Positions 36,695-49,506 of a DNA stretch of 64,000 bases are shown one piece after another; the stretch's first letter is position 1; each line of letters starts with the position of its first letter. The translations under genes were made by a program, and so were the position numbers. The DNA comes from Carya illinoinensis (Eukaryota; Streptophyta; Magnoliopsida; Fagales; Juglandaceae). The notes beneath the pieces are model-generated. The model saw only the letters and a list, made by a program, of their open reading frames with translations, was not told the origin of the DNA and searched no databases. The DNA lies in contig NC_056758.1 of assembly GCF_018687715.1 (NCBI RefSeq), forward strand, positions 25,951,001 to 26,015,000, in the 5' to 3' direction.

Positions 36695-38880
36695 TGTGAT
36701 GCCCCTAACTCTCATGTACGGATATGTGGAAATTGAGACATTGGAATAATGACAACATGGGTCACACATACTATCGCCAAGTGCCAAGTGTGTGTACATG
36801 CAATACGTGTACAACAAAACAATGCAACGAGTAATAAAAGTCTTTCAACTAAGTACTAGAACTTTGTTTAAATACAAGTTAGCCTAAAAATAAGCATACC
36901 AAAAATATTACAATTAACCAGCATAAATATAATACAAATAAAAAACAATAAACAAAACAAGAAATAAATCACAATCTACAAATGATCCCCGATCACTCAT
37001 CCGGCGAAGCCGCCTCCTTGGGCTCAGCCTCCTCGTCCTCTGTATCAAAATCTATAGTACCAAAAATGGTACCGTAGGTAAGTAACAAACCAAACAAATC
37101 TCAAGATAAAAATACATTCATGCAATGACCAAATGCATGAACATGATGCCATACGCCTATGTCCGAAAATTCACATTTTCCATGCACGCCAAAATCCTAT
37201 TTTCGCCCAAGACATTTCCTTTAAAACATTTCCTAGCCATTATCTCAGATAATGGTCCAAAAATTCAATTTCACAATTTTCTCAGAAAATAGCCCATTAA
37301 CCAAACCATCAGAGCATTGTAGGCAGGAATCATAAGCGAAACTCTACCACCATTCCTGCTTATCACCATCCCTACGCGTGCACCGTAGGCGACAATCATA
37401 GGCAAGACTCTACCACCATCCATGTTTACCACCATCCCTACGCCGCATGCACCGTATGCCGGAATCACAGGCGGGACTCTACCAACATCACTGCTTACCA
37501 TCATCCCTACAGTACCTCTAACTCAAACCAGTCAATCCAATCATTCAAATATACCTAAAAATCATTTCGCGCTTGGAAACCCAATTTTCAATTTTCAACA
37601 CATGTACATGCATGTAATTACACGAAAACCTAGTTTTCATTTTAAAATATGAACATGCATGCACTATGCAATGCTTACGACAAGATACCAAGAATAACCA
37701 ACAACAATAATTTCCAACATCAATCAATATCAAACAATTATATGCAGAACTCCGTCCTCAAATCCATCCGGCTCCCGGCTCCTCGGACTCAGTCCGGCAT
37801 AACCAACCAAATCACAATTATTGTTAATACAAAAATATATTTAAATCTTAAAGGAAGTTTGGAAAATACTTATAGCGCTATAAAATATTTTTCGAAGGAT
37901 CAAAGAGCTACAAAAGGTGGCGAAAAAGTAACGTAACAATGTAAAATACTCTGTGGCCATGGGTTATAAAATACCCACTTTCGAATGGGAACAAACCAAG
38001 ACTTGATATTGGTAGGGAATGGCTTAGAGGTGTTTGTGAAGTTAGTGGAAGTTATGGTTGGCCGTGGGTGGCAGCGAAAACGGTAGTAGAAGTGAAAAAT
38101 GGCCAAAACAAAGTTAAGCTCGTGGTTGTTGTTCCGGCGATGGATCGGAGCTAGAAATGGGTGGGTTAGGTTGGCAAGGGGTTGGTGATGAAATGGTAAA
38201 GAAGTAGTGGCCGAGGGTTGTGCGACGGCAGCGTGGATTTTGGGCTGCGGCTTGATGGGGCACATGTGGCTTAACGATGGCGCCGGAGGAGCTGAAATTT
38301 GGTGGGGAGGTGTGCCCGCCAATGGGGAAGAGGATGGTGCCGGCGGTACAGTTCACGGTAGCACGACGGCGGTGCTATGGCTGGACGAAAGAAACGGATG
38401 AGAGGGAAGAGAGAGAGAGTGTGTCGCGTGGGAGAGAAGTAGGGGAAGGAAGGAAAAAAAAAGAAAAGAAAGAAGAAAAAGGAAAGAAGAAAAAGAGAAA
38501 AGAAAAAAAGGAAAAGGGAAAAAGAAAAAGGGAAGGGAAAGAAGTGAGATCTAGTCATCACGTATTGGGTCAAGAAATTGATCCAACAAAAACTATTTTC
38601 AAAATAACAAGTTAAATAAAATAATTCAAACGCAGTGACTAAATGAAATAAAATAATAAAATCTAAAACACAATAATTTTGAAGTCCAAAAATAAACTAA
38701 ATTAAGTTAAAGAGCAATTTAAACACGAAACAATAACTAAAATAAGAAAGCACCTCAAAATAAATTTCACAAATAAATAAATCCAACTAAAATTCGATAA
38801 ATTTAAAACAAAAGGACAATATTTTAATTAAATTAAAAGCACTCATTCAATAAAAATACATGTAAAAACGGGATATTACA
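36695..38880 (-). repeat. Left LTR of element C
   Basis: A 2186-bp LTR, TGTGATGCCCC at the left and GGGATATTACA at the right. It is related along its length to the solo LTR 44312-46309: both carry GTGCCAAGTGTGTGTAC or GTGTCAAGTGTGTGTAC near the start, an ACGGTACCAAAAATGGT block, a GGAAAATACTTA..AGCGCTATA block, and a purine-only tract (38405-38545, 46000-46090). A three-copy minisatellite at 37315-37511 is present here and not in the other copy. Confidence 0.8.
37315..37511 (+). repeat. Three-copy minisatellite inside element C's LTR
   Basis: Three units of 66-69 bp start at about 37315, 37381 and 37450. Each has the pattern CACCGTAGGC..AATCATAGGC..GACTCTACCACCAT..CACCATCCCTACG. They are absent from the corresponding part of the solo LTR at 44312-46309. 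Confidence 0.75.
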
Positions 38881-38895
38881 TCCTCCCTCCTTAAA
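38881..38895 (-). other. PPT-like tract of element C
   Basis: Minus strand TTTAAGGAGGGAGGA directly precedes the TG of the LTR, marking the LTR as the 3' LTR of a minus-strand element. Confidence 0.6.
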
Positions 38896-40724
38896 AATAA
38901 ATTTCGTTCTCGAAATTTGTGAGATCAAACATTAGCGCCAAGCAGGATACAAGATATGACTCAAAACACTTGAGAAAACATACCATCAACTATTCCCATA
39001 TAAGCATGAGTAATGTCCTCCCAAATACTCCTATGGGCGATTCCATCATACTCGCATTCGTCTCCCAGTGACCAGCACGTCTAGTACTCCTAAGGCGACC
39101 ATGTAATCTGAAACTTTTACTTCCACAAGAACTTTAATACAACACCCAGTAAATTCCAATAATTATTACTTTCCTAGAATAAATTTTATTAACCTCAATC
39201 GACTCCTATGTTATATCATCGAAACCTTCATTGTATACTATACCTTGGAAACCTAATAGTCACTTCCAAAGTAAACCATCAATAAGCATAATTTGTACAA
39301 CCAAATGATTAATTTCTTACTAAAATTTCAAGCCACCACTAATTCCTCAAAATCAGCAAAAATTTTGAATACCTAATTATCTCCAAAAATCATGCTTCCG
39401 CTTGCACTCTAATAACTAGCTAAAATGTAAAAAGACTATGTCTTCATAAATTAACACCTATCAAACCACTTCTTCCAAGCCAAAATAAAACAAGGACTTG
39501 TATTCTCCAAATTCATACACTCACAACTATTACGCGTCCTTAGACAAAGCCAATACTTCTCCAACTTACAAGTGATTCATTCCTATCATATTCATCATCT
39601 AGATCTATATCCTCGAAATTAACAAGAATCATCTCCTAAATTTGCACCATCTATTATCCTCAAAATCGGTATGGATCAGTCATAAAATCTGCCACTATAA
39701 CCTCGAGCTATAACAATTATTTTTCAAAATAGATCGTTATTTTCAATCCTCAGAAAAACACACAAACTAGATCAACATCTTCAATCCTAAAAAAAAAAAA
39801 AATACACAAACTAGATCATTACCTTCAATTCCCAAAGAAATATTCTCCTTGAAAATTCCTATATCCATCATTCAACTATGATCAACCCCATTTTAATGGT
39901 TACAACTTAATCAGTCTCCAAAATAATTCAAACCAGTACACCAAGTCTGCGAAACTAAAAACTCCAATCTCATTATAAATCAGTCCTTCAAATCTGTAAT
40001 CCCAAAACCTTAAATTATGCAAAATTCATTTTCCAAAATCTGTTAGGTCGATGAACTTATATTTAATAACAAAACAATCAACTCTCGAAACTTTCAAAAT
40101 CTAAAACCTTAAATAATAACCAATCATTTCCTAAAGTATGCAAAACCTTAAACCTTTGCTGAAATTTCCATAAAATCTATCCTTAAAATTTGTTGAACTT
40201 ACAACCTATTACGCTATATACCATTTCATAAACTCCACGGAACCTAAGAATTCAATTATCCTACTTTTCTAAGAGATCACCCAAATCATATCATTCCCTT
40301 CAAGCCTCGATATTATCAAAACAAACCACATGGCTAAGAGTCTAGGCCTACAACACTGACTGTTCAAGCCTAACAATCGTATTCTTGATAGTATCATCTT
40401 CCTGCCTTAACCCCACTTTACAACTCAAAACAATTAAAATAAGATATAATGAAATAAATTAAAGTACAACAAAATAACATAAAATAAAATAGAATAAAAT
40501 GACCAAAAATAAAATAACATACAAGAAAAAAAAAAATTAAAATCAAATTAAGTAAAATAAATTAAAATTTAATAAAATAATTTCAAATCAAATAAAATCG
40601 AGTCAATTTAAATAAAAACAATTTAAATAGCATAATTAAAACAAAATAATTTTAAATCATTACTTTAAAACTTTCTGGTACTGCTCCAAACTCCCACGTA
40701 CGGACACGTGGATCCTCTAAGGCG

Positions 40725-41380
40725 TTAACCATTTACTTTAAAGATCCGACTATCCTTAAGATCCTCTATTTCTACCGCCTCATTTTCAAAAATATTTTTC
40801 ATTACAAAGGGACTAGTCCACCTAAACCGAAGTTTTCCTTGGTGCTTGTGAAATCCAAAATCATATAAGTGTACTCGATCATTAGGTTCAAACCTCTTCC
40901 TAAGAATATTTTTACCATGAAACGTTTTCATCTTAACCTTAGAGATTTTGACTCAGGCAAAGATTTTAATTTAACTCTTGGTGCTCTCATACTTACAAGA
41001 ATCTGTCTTTCACCTTTCTTAGGCAACTCTTCAAATTTTAGTTGCCATGCCGGTGTTCCATAATTCTGAGTTTTATCAAAAATAGCACAAATATAAACAA
41101 TATTAGATGAATCACTAATAGTATCAAACTCAGAATTAACAAGGGAATATTCAAGAGGATAAAAATCATAAGTTGTGTGAAATCCCTTGTCTATGAGTGT
41201 GTCAGTCATGTAAGTTTGGTGGCACTCGTCATGTCATCCTTTATTGGTTATTTTTCAATATGGAAAATATTCAAGTCGAGAGTCATATTCTCAAAAGAGA
41301 GCTTCATTAGACCATTCCAGCAATTAATAAAAGCGTTAGCAGTAGCGAGAAAATGTCTACCTAAAATTAAGGGATTTTAG
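40725..41380 (-). pseudogene. Element A: protease remnant joined to integrase C-terminus
   Basis: Minus strand: 41370-41270 encodes ILGRHFLATANAFINC, the conserved tail of the Athila-type protease. 41209-40960 encodes the proline/lysine-rich linker that precedes RT (TPAWQLKFEELPKKGE ... VKLKSLPESK). 40931-40725 encodes the integrase C-terminal region (GKNILRKRF, GKLRFRWTSPFVM, FKVNG) and ends at TAA where Gln is usual. The step from linker to integrase end is within a few codons near 40930-40960, so an internal deletion of about 2.5-3 kb is inferred. Several frame changes are present. Confidence 0.75.
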
Positions 41381-41675
41381 AATTAGAGTCAACAAGAGAT
41401 TTAGTGTCAAGGATTAAGAAATCAACAGGATAATAAAATTTGTCAATTTGGATAAAAACATCCTCAATTATCCCTCTTGGTTTCTTAACTGAACGATCAG
41501 CCAATCAACAGAAGTTAGCTTGATTTCACCTAAACCAAGCTGCAAATAAATGGAATAAGGCATGAAATTAACCTTAGCTCCTAAATCTAGCAAGGCTTGC
41601 CTAGGCTGGTTGGAAAATCTAGATCCTTGTACTTAGGAGGAATTCACTATTCAATTAAAGCACTAACTTGCTCTG

Positions 41676-42967
41676 TCAAAAATGTTGTCTTCTTAACATG
41701 GTGCTTCCTCTTAACTGTACACAAATTTTTGAGAACTTTTGCATAAGTAGGAACTTGTTTAATAATATGCAAAAGAGAAGGTTAATCTTTACCTGCCTGA
41801 GGTTCTCCAAGATTTCATTACTAGAATCCAAAGTTCGCATACCAGATTTTAAAGCATGAGGAAATGGTACCTTAACTGAGCTCTTGATTACCTCAGCTTC
41901 CTTTGGCAACTCGATACTATTATTGCTTTGTTCCTTTTCAACATCTTCTGACTTATCAGTTGTTGGGATATGTAAAGACTTACCACTTCTTGTCACAATG
42001 GCATTGACATCTTTCAAATTTCCTTGTGCCATATGTTGACCTTGGGGTGTGAATTGAGATTGAGAAGGGAACTTACCACGCTCATTCACACTCAAGTAAC
42101 TCATCATCTTGAATACATGGCTCTTTATCTCATTGTTTTCTTCAAAAACCTTCATAATCAAATATTCAAACTTTTGATTAGTGTTACCATGTGCCTCAAT
42201 AAAAGCATGCAAAGTATCTTTTAAGGAGTTCCTAGAAGATGAAGGTGCAGGATATGATCTAGGGGTTGTGCAGACTACTGGTTTTCAGACTTCCAATTAA
42301 AATTGGAGTGATTACGCCACCCAGAATTGTAGGTACCAGAGAAAGGTACAACAATCTTCATGTACATACCTAAGGCATTACATTGTTCCTCATACATCCC
42401 TCTCATCTCAGCAAATGTGGGACACTCTTGGGTTAGGTGATCTATCCCGCCACACACAAAACATGGTCTAAAAGACTATGCATGATTAGCCACGTGTGTT
42501 GGCTTTAAGTCCTTAGTCTTTAAAACCTCTAACTTCCTAGTGAGCATCTCAACCTTAGCTTTTAGATGATCATCTTCCCTGAGATAATAAATTCCACCAC
42601 CATTTAGGTTTCTTATAGGTCATGACCTATTTGTGCTCTTAGTAGCACTAAATCCAGTCAAAGTGTGAGCTTTTTCAGCAAGCTCATTGAGATATTCTAT
42701 GGTCTCATCAGGATCTTTTTGTAAAAACTCATCATTACACATCATCTTCACAAATTGGCACTCTCTAGGTGTAACTCTCTCATAAAAATAGCTCACTAAG
42801 CGCCAATTCTCATACCCATGGTGATGACACATACTCAATAGCTCCTTAAATCTCTCCCAAGAATGATACAAAGTCTCACTGTCCTTTTGTGCAAATGTGG
42901 AGATTCGTCTTTTTAAAACATTGGTCTTATGTTGGGGAAAGTACTTATTAAAGTAAACTTGAGTCAT
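41676..42967 (-). pseudogene. Element A: gag with CCHC knuckle
   Basis: 42967-42620 encodes the retrotransposon-gag core (VYFNKYFPQHKTNVLKRRI, then LYHSWERFKELLSMCHHHG). 42457-42275 has the CCHC knuckle CGGIDHLTQEC. 42212-41676 holds the gag/protease spacer with NAIVTRSGKSL, the 'LRSGK' landmark of Athila/Tat elements. The three segments are separated by stops and frame changes. Confidence 0.85.
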
Positions 42968-43573
42968 CTCATTCCATGACCCAATAGATCATGGTCTCAG
43001 TAAGTATAGCCAACTCTTAGCTCTATCTTTCAAAGAGAAATGAAAGAATTTAAGTCTCACAATATCATCAGTTGCATTTTGAGTCTTGACTATGAAAAGT
43101 CGCAACTACTTCCTCAAACTCCCTAATGTGCACATATGGATTTTCATTTTTTAAGACATGAAAAGTTGGGAGTAACTGTATCATCCCTATTTTAAAATCT
43201 AGTTGGCGAGTATTAGCTGGAAATATAATGCATAATGGAGTGACTGTGGGTGCAGGGTGGAGGTAATCCTGATTACCTCACTCATTGCCTCAGAATTAGA
43301 AAAATTATCAAACAAATGATTAGAAAAATTAGACTCTGACTTTGACTCTTACACAGTTCTACAAGCAAACCGACCCAAAGCATCTCTATACCTGTGCATG
43401 CAAGGTAGAGAAAAATGCAACACTAAAAAGAAACAAAAATATAAAAAGAAAGAAAATAAAATAAAGATGCAACAAGCTAAAAGAGGAAACGAAGTTACCG
43501 TCTTTAAAAACTATTGAAAAGAAAAACTATCTAGCAATTCTTCCACTATCTCTCCTGCAACAGTGCCAAAATT

Positions 43574-46500
43574 TGATTACGCCCAAAGAATAACGCGGTA
43601 GTTGTAGCCCAGTTTTGGAGTGTCGATTCCACAGGGAGACAAATTAAAAGAATAGCAGAAGGAGCAAAGAAACTAAAGAAAACTATTAAATAATTAATGG
43701 AGAACAAAGATTAATTTTAAATGTAAATTAAAGTGAAATAAAGTGATTAAAGGAAAAAGTACTCTCAAATTTGACAAATAGTAGAGCGTCAGGAATCTCT
43801 TGCACAAATCCAGTATTTTCATTATTTTTAATTTATTGGATAACTCAATTAGGAATTCAATTCCCGAAATTTCCAATCGGAAGGTATATATTTATAAAAC
43901 AAAATTAAGCCAAATGTAACATTTTGAAAAACCATTCATCACTTTTAAAACACATAAATTATTAGCTCTATTGAGAAAATCCAACGACGACAATATACTC
44001 AGGGAGCGATATTACAGCAAAGAACTAAATCAATATAGATAAATAATTGATTCAAATATAATCAAAGAATTAATCCATCCAATAGAAAAAGCATGACTAA
44101 ATCCATAAACAGACTAAATTTTATGATTATTCGGAGAAGAAAACATCAACAATGAATTGAGAATGATAAAACAAAATAATTTTAATAATTGAAAATCAAA
44201 TACATAAATTAAAAATAACATCTAATGTGCAAGATCATCCCTAGCCCTACTTGAGAATTTAGTTACCCATAAATATAATGGATAACAAAAATCTCCAGAA
44301 AAAATTGAAGTTGTGACACCCCCAAATTCCAACGCACGAACACGGGGAAATCGAGACGTCCGGATGATGATATCACGGGTCACCATCCTATCGACGAGTG
44401 TCAAGTGTGTGTACAAGCAACAAATGTGCACGAAGAAACACGCAGTGGATAGCAAAGTCATAAACTAAGTACCAGAGTTTTCATTGTTTAATACAAAACT
44501 GTTCAAAACATACATAATAAAATATTACAAATCACAAATATTGTTTCAAAGCCGACTATAAAGCATAACTCCAACTCAGAACTCTGGCGGAGCTGCATCC
44601 TTGGTCTCAGCCTCATCCTCCTTGAACTCTGCACCAAAATCTACGGTACCAAAAATGGTGCCGTAGGTAAGTAAAATCCAGACACTACTAGATAAAAACA
44701 TATTAACTCAAACAACATGCATGAAAGAAAAGCCAATGTACATGACTCGTAAAACCATATATTTTCCACGCACGCCAAAAATACCGTTTGGCCCAAAAAC
44801 ATATTACTTTCTAACTCACGCCAAAAGTCTTATTTGGCCCAAATCCAACTCATATCCAATAACCAATTAACCCGTATGTACCATGAGCTCCCCTAGGGGT
44901 CATCCGCACACCTTGGCTCCTGTGCCACACCACGGGTAACGACCACTCGAGTGACACCTAAACGAGCGATGCCCAGTTCCGCGCCCCACGCGTTCGTAGC
45001 CAAGCATCCTCTAGCCCTCGCCAGCGAAGGGCTACGGAGTCGGTACGAGAGCGTTACCATCCCGCTCGCTCCCGTTGTCGCCTAGTGATAACCCAGAGGA
45101 CATCACTTAGTATATTACGCTCCCGAGTGAACATAGGAGCTCCACCGAGATAATACCCCATCTCGGCTTGGGGTCGTGATACACACGCACCCGAAAATCC
45201 ATTTACGCCAATAAAACAGGATTTTCTCAAATAAATAAAATGCACGTGCATGCACCATGTAAATGCAAATCTCAAGGTACAAAACAAACAACCAACCACA
45301 AATCAACAAATCAAGCAACTCTGTCCTCAATCCATCCGACCCCTGAACTCCTCGGACTCAGTCCTGAATCAACCCACCAACAGATAAATAAATATTGTAA
45401 GAGAAAAATATATTTAAATCTAAAAGTAGAGTTTGGAAAATACTTACAGCGCTATATGGTATTTTTCGAAAGCTCGCGGCATTGCAAACGACGGAGAAAA
45501 AGCAACGTAACAGTGTATTTTACACTGTGGCCGTGGGTAATAAATTACCCACTTTCAAACGAGGACAAAACAAGACACGAAATTGATAGGGAATAGCCTT
45601 GAGATGTTTATGAAGCTAAAAGAAGTGAGTTTTGGCCGTGGGTGGCGGTGGAAATGACAGTAGAAGGCCAAAAATGGGTTGAACGGAGATGAGCTTGTGG
45701 GAGCTGCTCCGGCAATGGATCGGGGCCGAAATTGGGTGGGTTAGGACGGTAAGAGGTAGAGGAAGAAGCTGTGAAAAGGTGGTGGCCAGAGGTGGAGCAA
45801 CGGCGCCGAAAACGGCAAAAAGCCGTGCGGCTTAGAGGTACTCTAGGTGGTGATCGGCCGACCAAATGGAGGTGGAAATTGGTGGAGGTGATCACCGGCC
45901 GGAGGGGAAGATTTTGGTGGGGGTGGTGTTGGCCACGTTGGCTGGATGGCAGCGGTCTGGGTTGGTCAACGGGCGGCGACGGGAAGAAAGGAAAGAAGCA
46001 GCGCGCGGGGAGAGAGAGAGGAAGAAGAAAGAAAGAAGAAGAAAAGGAAAGAAAAAGAAAATAGAAAAAGAAAAAGGGAAAAAGAAAATATGAGGGAAAT
46101 AAATGAGGTCCAGTCCTCACTCCGGAAACTAAAAACTGATCCGCCAAAAACGATTTTAAAAGCATAAAACGACTAAAATAAATTAACCACAACATCAAAT
46201 AAATTAAAATCAATTTAAAATACAATAATTTAAAATAAAAGAACTATTATATTAATTAAATTAAAAACAACTCCTTCAGTGAAAATACACGTAAAAGCGG
46301 GTCATCACAGAAGTGAACGGCGACCATGGAAATGATTTTCTCCTCTCTTTAAATTTGTCTCTTGTGCCTCTTTTTCTCTTCTATTTCGTGCTAATGATAT
46401 GCTTATATAAGGTGGGAAAGAAACCCTAATGTCTTCATAATTTCTTCATAAAAAAATTGCCTAAATTTTAGGACTCATCTTGACAGCCACGTACGTGCTT

Positions 46501-46934
46501 CAGAAGTTCGAATTTGGAAATCCTTATTAGAGACAAACTTATAGCCCTTTAAGATAGCATTCTAATGCATTAAGAATCACATCAATCCTATGTTTGAGTA
46601 AAAGTTATAGTCAAAATACTAAAGTATATCCAGATTGTCTCCTAGAAAATTTTGGATTTGAACTTCTTGTAGTTTCCTTTTGTGATTTTTTTTTCTTTTT
46701 TTTCTTGATCCAAATTGCTCTCAAACCCCATGGAGCTCCTCCTTTGAATTTGACTGGGCTTTGATTTGCTCTTTTATAAACTCTGAAATTAAACAAAAAA
46801 AACTATTTAGAAGTATCCCAACGTAAATAGAAACGCAATTCACGAATACACATTAATTCCTGTGATTTCTATTCATATTTTAGAATTTTTTTTCAATAAT
46901 AGGGTATTTAGAGTGTACTTTCGCGCACTCATCA
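43574..46934 (-). repeat. Right (5') LTR of element A, interrupted by a solo LTR
   Basis: The LTR begins TGATTACGCCC at 43574, just past the PBS, and ends CACTCATCA at 46934. Subtracting the 1998-bp insertion and one 5-bp duplication leaves about 1358 bp. The next bases ACCACCGTCT belong to element B's LTR. Confidence 0.65.
44312..46309 (-). mobile_element. Solo LTR (family of element C) with perfect GAAGT duplication
   Basis: Begins TGTGACACCCCC at 44312, ends GGTCATCACA at 46309, and is flanked by GAAGT at 44307-44311 and 46310-46314. It has no PBS, PPT or internal region, so it is a solo LTR formed by LTR-LTR recombination. Strand is inferred from similarity to the LTR of element C. ORFs over the purine-rich tract at 45770-46170 are compositional. 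Confidence 0.9.
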
Positions 46935-47241
46935 ACCACCGTCTGAGAGGAAATGAATAAAGGCCTTGCCGCATGACTCTCTTCTTCATTTTTTTTTTTT
47001 CAAAATTGCCCTACATCCCATAAGCAAATTAAAATGTTATCATCATGAGAGGGATAAAATTGGGGTATTGATTCTGATGTGGCTTAACACCTGCATTGTG
47101 ATTCTTTTTAAGTGTATAATTCATAATTAATCAATTGACTTGAGTATCCTAATTTACTGCATAATTAAGTGCTTAACTACTTTTTGGTTAAATAATTTAT
47201 TGACTTAAATAGGTTAATCGTGCAATTTTAACACTTCATCA
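46935..47241 (-). repeat. Element B left LTR, remaining 307 bp
   Basis: It matches 55214-55524 of the right LTR from ACCACCGTCT to AACACTTCATCA with few differences, for example the shared GCCTTGCCGCATGAC and GGATAAAATTGGGGTATT words. It is followed by the PPT-like minus-strand GTTGGGAGGGTG at 47242-47253. Confidence 0.9.
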
Positions 47242-47253
47242 CACCCTCCCAAC

Positions 47254-48434
47254 TAGATCTTTGCTAGTCTCTAGCAAAAAGAGTGAAAGAAAAATTCTTA
47301 GCTTTCATTGAACATGATTGAAATAAAAAATATATGCTATAAACTAGAGATTATTGTCAAAATGGGTATTGAAACTAAAACAAATCAGATTAAAGTTTTT
47401 GTAAAAACTCATGACACATTCAACACCCAAGTAGGAAAAATATGTAGAAAATTGTAGCTCACTAAGTGCAGCAAGTGTGTGGTAAGATTACCAAGGTTGA
47501 CTAACATTTCGTTATATCTTTACCAATATTAGCAGCTTGTCAAGAAGAATCACAAGTGATCTTACTCTATTTCAAAACCATTGTAATCTCTGCTTCTTTT
47601 CTCTTTTGTATATTTTTTTTTCTGTTTTCCTAAGGTGAGTCAGACATATGAATGTGTGCCTACCCACTCTTTTACAAATAAACTCTTACCACTAGGTTGT
47701 CGCACCTCTTAGTTTTCTAGGGGAATCAAACCTTTGAATGTGTGCCTACCCACACTTCCACAAATTGGCCCTTACCACTAGACTACCTAAATGATGTGTT
47801 TTGTTTTGTTTTGTTTTGTTTATATATATATATTGTTCTCTTCTTTGAGACATGGTTCATTAGAGTTCTTGTTTGCTGCAATATTAAGCTCGACTTACTG
47901 AAACAGAAAGGCAACCAATGTATTTAGTTTGTGTACAGTCAAATATAGCAATCGGCTACTTCATTTCCCTTTCCCAAGTGATTGAATATAAAATATTAAC
48001 TTCTATCTTGAGCTAAAATCTGAACCATTTGGGGTTACCGCAACCCATAATTCCATCACTCCTTTCCCAAGCATAGAAGTTTGAAAACAACAATTATAAA
48101 ATTTAGCCAAGAAGTTTCATAAAAGTGAACACTGAAATCCATCAAACTAGAGGAGGGACACACAACAAACACCTAGCATGTGAAAGAGAAATCAAATTCT
48201 CCACCCCCCCAACTGGAAATGAGTATTGTCCTTAATGAAAAAATATATATATGTCAAAAGAATAACAAAAGAGCGATAATGAAGGAAAAAGAAAAGGTAC
48301 CTGGTCTGAGAAGGAAAAGATAACAAGAGGAGAACAATGAAAGCTAGAGGAGAGAAAGCATACATGCAGCAACTAAAAAGCAAAATTGAAAAATGCTAGA
48401 AAGAAATGAAATAAAATGATAGACAAGTCAAACA
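47254..48434 (-). other. Element B: 3' untranslated interior
   Basis: It lies between the PPT and the end of pol. A 63-codon ORF (48383-48192) lacks motifs. Two copies of a TGTGTGCCTACCCAC..ACAAAT..TTACCACTAG unit (about 47652-47695 and 47739-47783) form a short direct repeat. No env-like ORF was found. Confidence 0.5.
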
Positions 48435-49274
48435 TCAGGGCTCGGCTAGAGGGTCAAGGTCCAATAAATGGATAGTGGTATCCTCTGGTGAAAAATTGTC
48501 AAGGAAAGGTTTGAGCCACTGTCCATTAACCATAAAGATATTACCATTGTGTGGATTGAGGATTTCAACGGCCCCATGAGGAAATGCTGTCTGAACAATA
48601 TACAGACCACTCCATTTGGATCGTAGTTTACTGGCAAACACATGGAGCCTAGAGTTGTATAGGAGAACCTTTTGATTGGGGAGAAAACTCTTTCTCAGGA
48701 TGTGCTTATCATGGAAGGCCTTAGTTTTCTCTTTGTAAAGTTTGGCATTAACGTAGGCATTGCGTCTCAACTCTTCTAATTTATTCAGCTCCAATTTCCT
48801 TAAAACACCAGAATTGTTAGTAGAAAAATTAAAGTGTTTGAAAGCCCAATAAACTTTGTGTTCTAGCTCAATAAGGAGATAGCATGCTTTACCGTAAACC
48901 AAATGATAGGGAGACATGCCTAGGACAGTTTTAAAAGCTGTCCTATAAGTCAATAAAGTGTCCGAAAGCCTCAAAGACCAATCTTTCCTATTTGGGTTGA
49001 CTGTTTTTTCAAGAATGGCTTTGATTTCGTAGTTGGCCAACATAGCTTGGCTATTGGTTTGAGGATGATAAGAAGTTGAAATTTTATGATGGACCCCATA
49101 TTTTTTCATTAATGCTGCAAATGATTTATTGCAAAAGTGGGAACCTCCAGCACTAATTAAAGCCCTTGGTATCCCAAACCGAGTGAAAATGATGTCTTTT
49201 AAAAATTTCGATACCAACCAATGGTCGTTGGTCCTACATGGTATTGCCTCGACCCATTTAGAAACATAGTCCAC
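48435..49274 (-). pseudogene. Element B: integrase core and C-terminus
   Basis: The 279-codon open stretch begins in the integrase core at [15 protein letters not shown]. The second catalytic Asp motif, usually ISDGGSHF, reads ISAGGSHF, and the Glu region after YHPQTN, usually GQ-x-E, reads SQAML. Both catalytic residues are therefore lost. The C-terminal part ([32 protein letters not shown]) is the standard end of this family. The first Asp lies just outside or is lost. Confidence 0.88.
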
Positions 49275-49506
49275 AACTATAATAATGTAAAGATACCAAA
49301 AGAGGACAAAAAATGACCCAAAAAATCAACCCCCCAACAATAAAAAATTTCTAATGCTAAGATGGGTTATAAGGGCATCATGTTTTTACGGGTGATTCCA
49401 CCTAACTTTTGGCATGGTTCACATGCTTTACAAAAATTATAAGCCTCCTTGAAAATATGGGGCCAATAATAATCACATTACAAGATTTTAGCCACTGTTT
49501 TCTTAG

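Larger units (their letters stand above)
36695..40711 (-). mobile_element. Element C: gypsy-type LTR element, non-coding interior, truncated right LTR
   Basis: Left LTR 36695-38880, then a PPT-like tract, then about 1.8 kb of A-rich DNA without gag or pol motifs, then 40677-40711, whose 35 nt match the LTR start at 36695-36729 at about 26 of 35 positions, most differences being transitions. The right LTR stops there and runs straight into the integrase end of element A. The minus-strand words AAATTTCGAGAACGAAATTT and TAAGGAGGGAGGATGTAA beside the LTR resemble the 3' junction of Tekay/Del-type chromoviruses (inference). No target duplication can be tested because the right side is cut off. Confidence 0.6.
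40712..46934 (-). mobile_element. Element A: Athila-like gypsy deletion derivative
   Basis: From right to left: right LTR (43574-46934, split by a solo LTR), PBS of TGGCGCC-like type (minus TGGCACTGTTGCAGGAGAG, 43567-43549), gag, protease remnant, the first part of the linker to RT, then abruptly the C-terminal end of integrase. RT, RNase H and most of integrase are missing. The left LTR is absent; the element is cut at about 40712 by element C. The right LTR end CACTCATCA (46926-46934) lies inside element B's left LTR, so A inserted into B. Confidence 0.75.

Noticed and set aside
38114..38615. Cluster of ORFs at 38.1-38.6 kb
   Set aside because: Same explanation: purine-rich tract of element C's LTR, homologous to the solo LTR.
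45771..46225. Overlapping ORFs on both strands at 45.6-46.2 kb
   Set aside because: They lie in the purine-only tract of a solo LTR; the open frames are a result of low-complexity GA-rich composition.
36695..46309. Treating 36695-38880 and 44312-46309 as the two LTRs of one element
   Set aside because: The right copy has its own perfect GAAGT duplication and so is a separate solo LTR; the left copy has a different flank.
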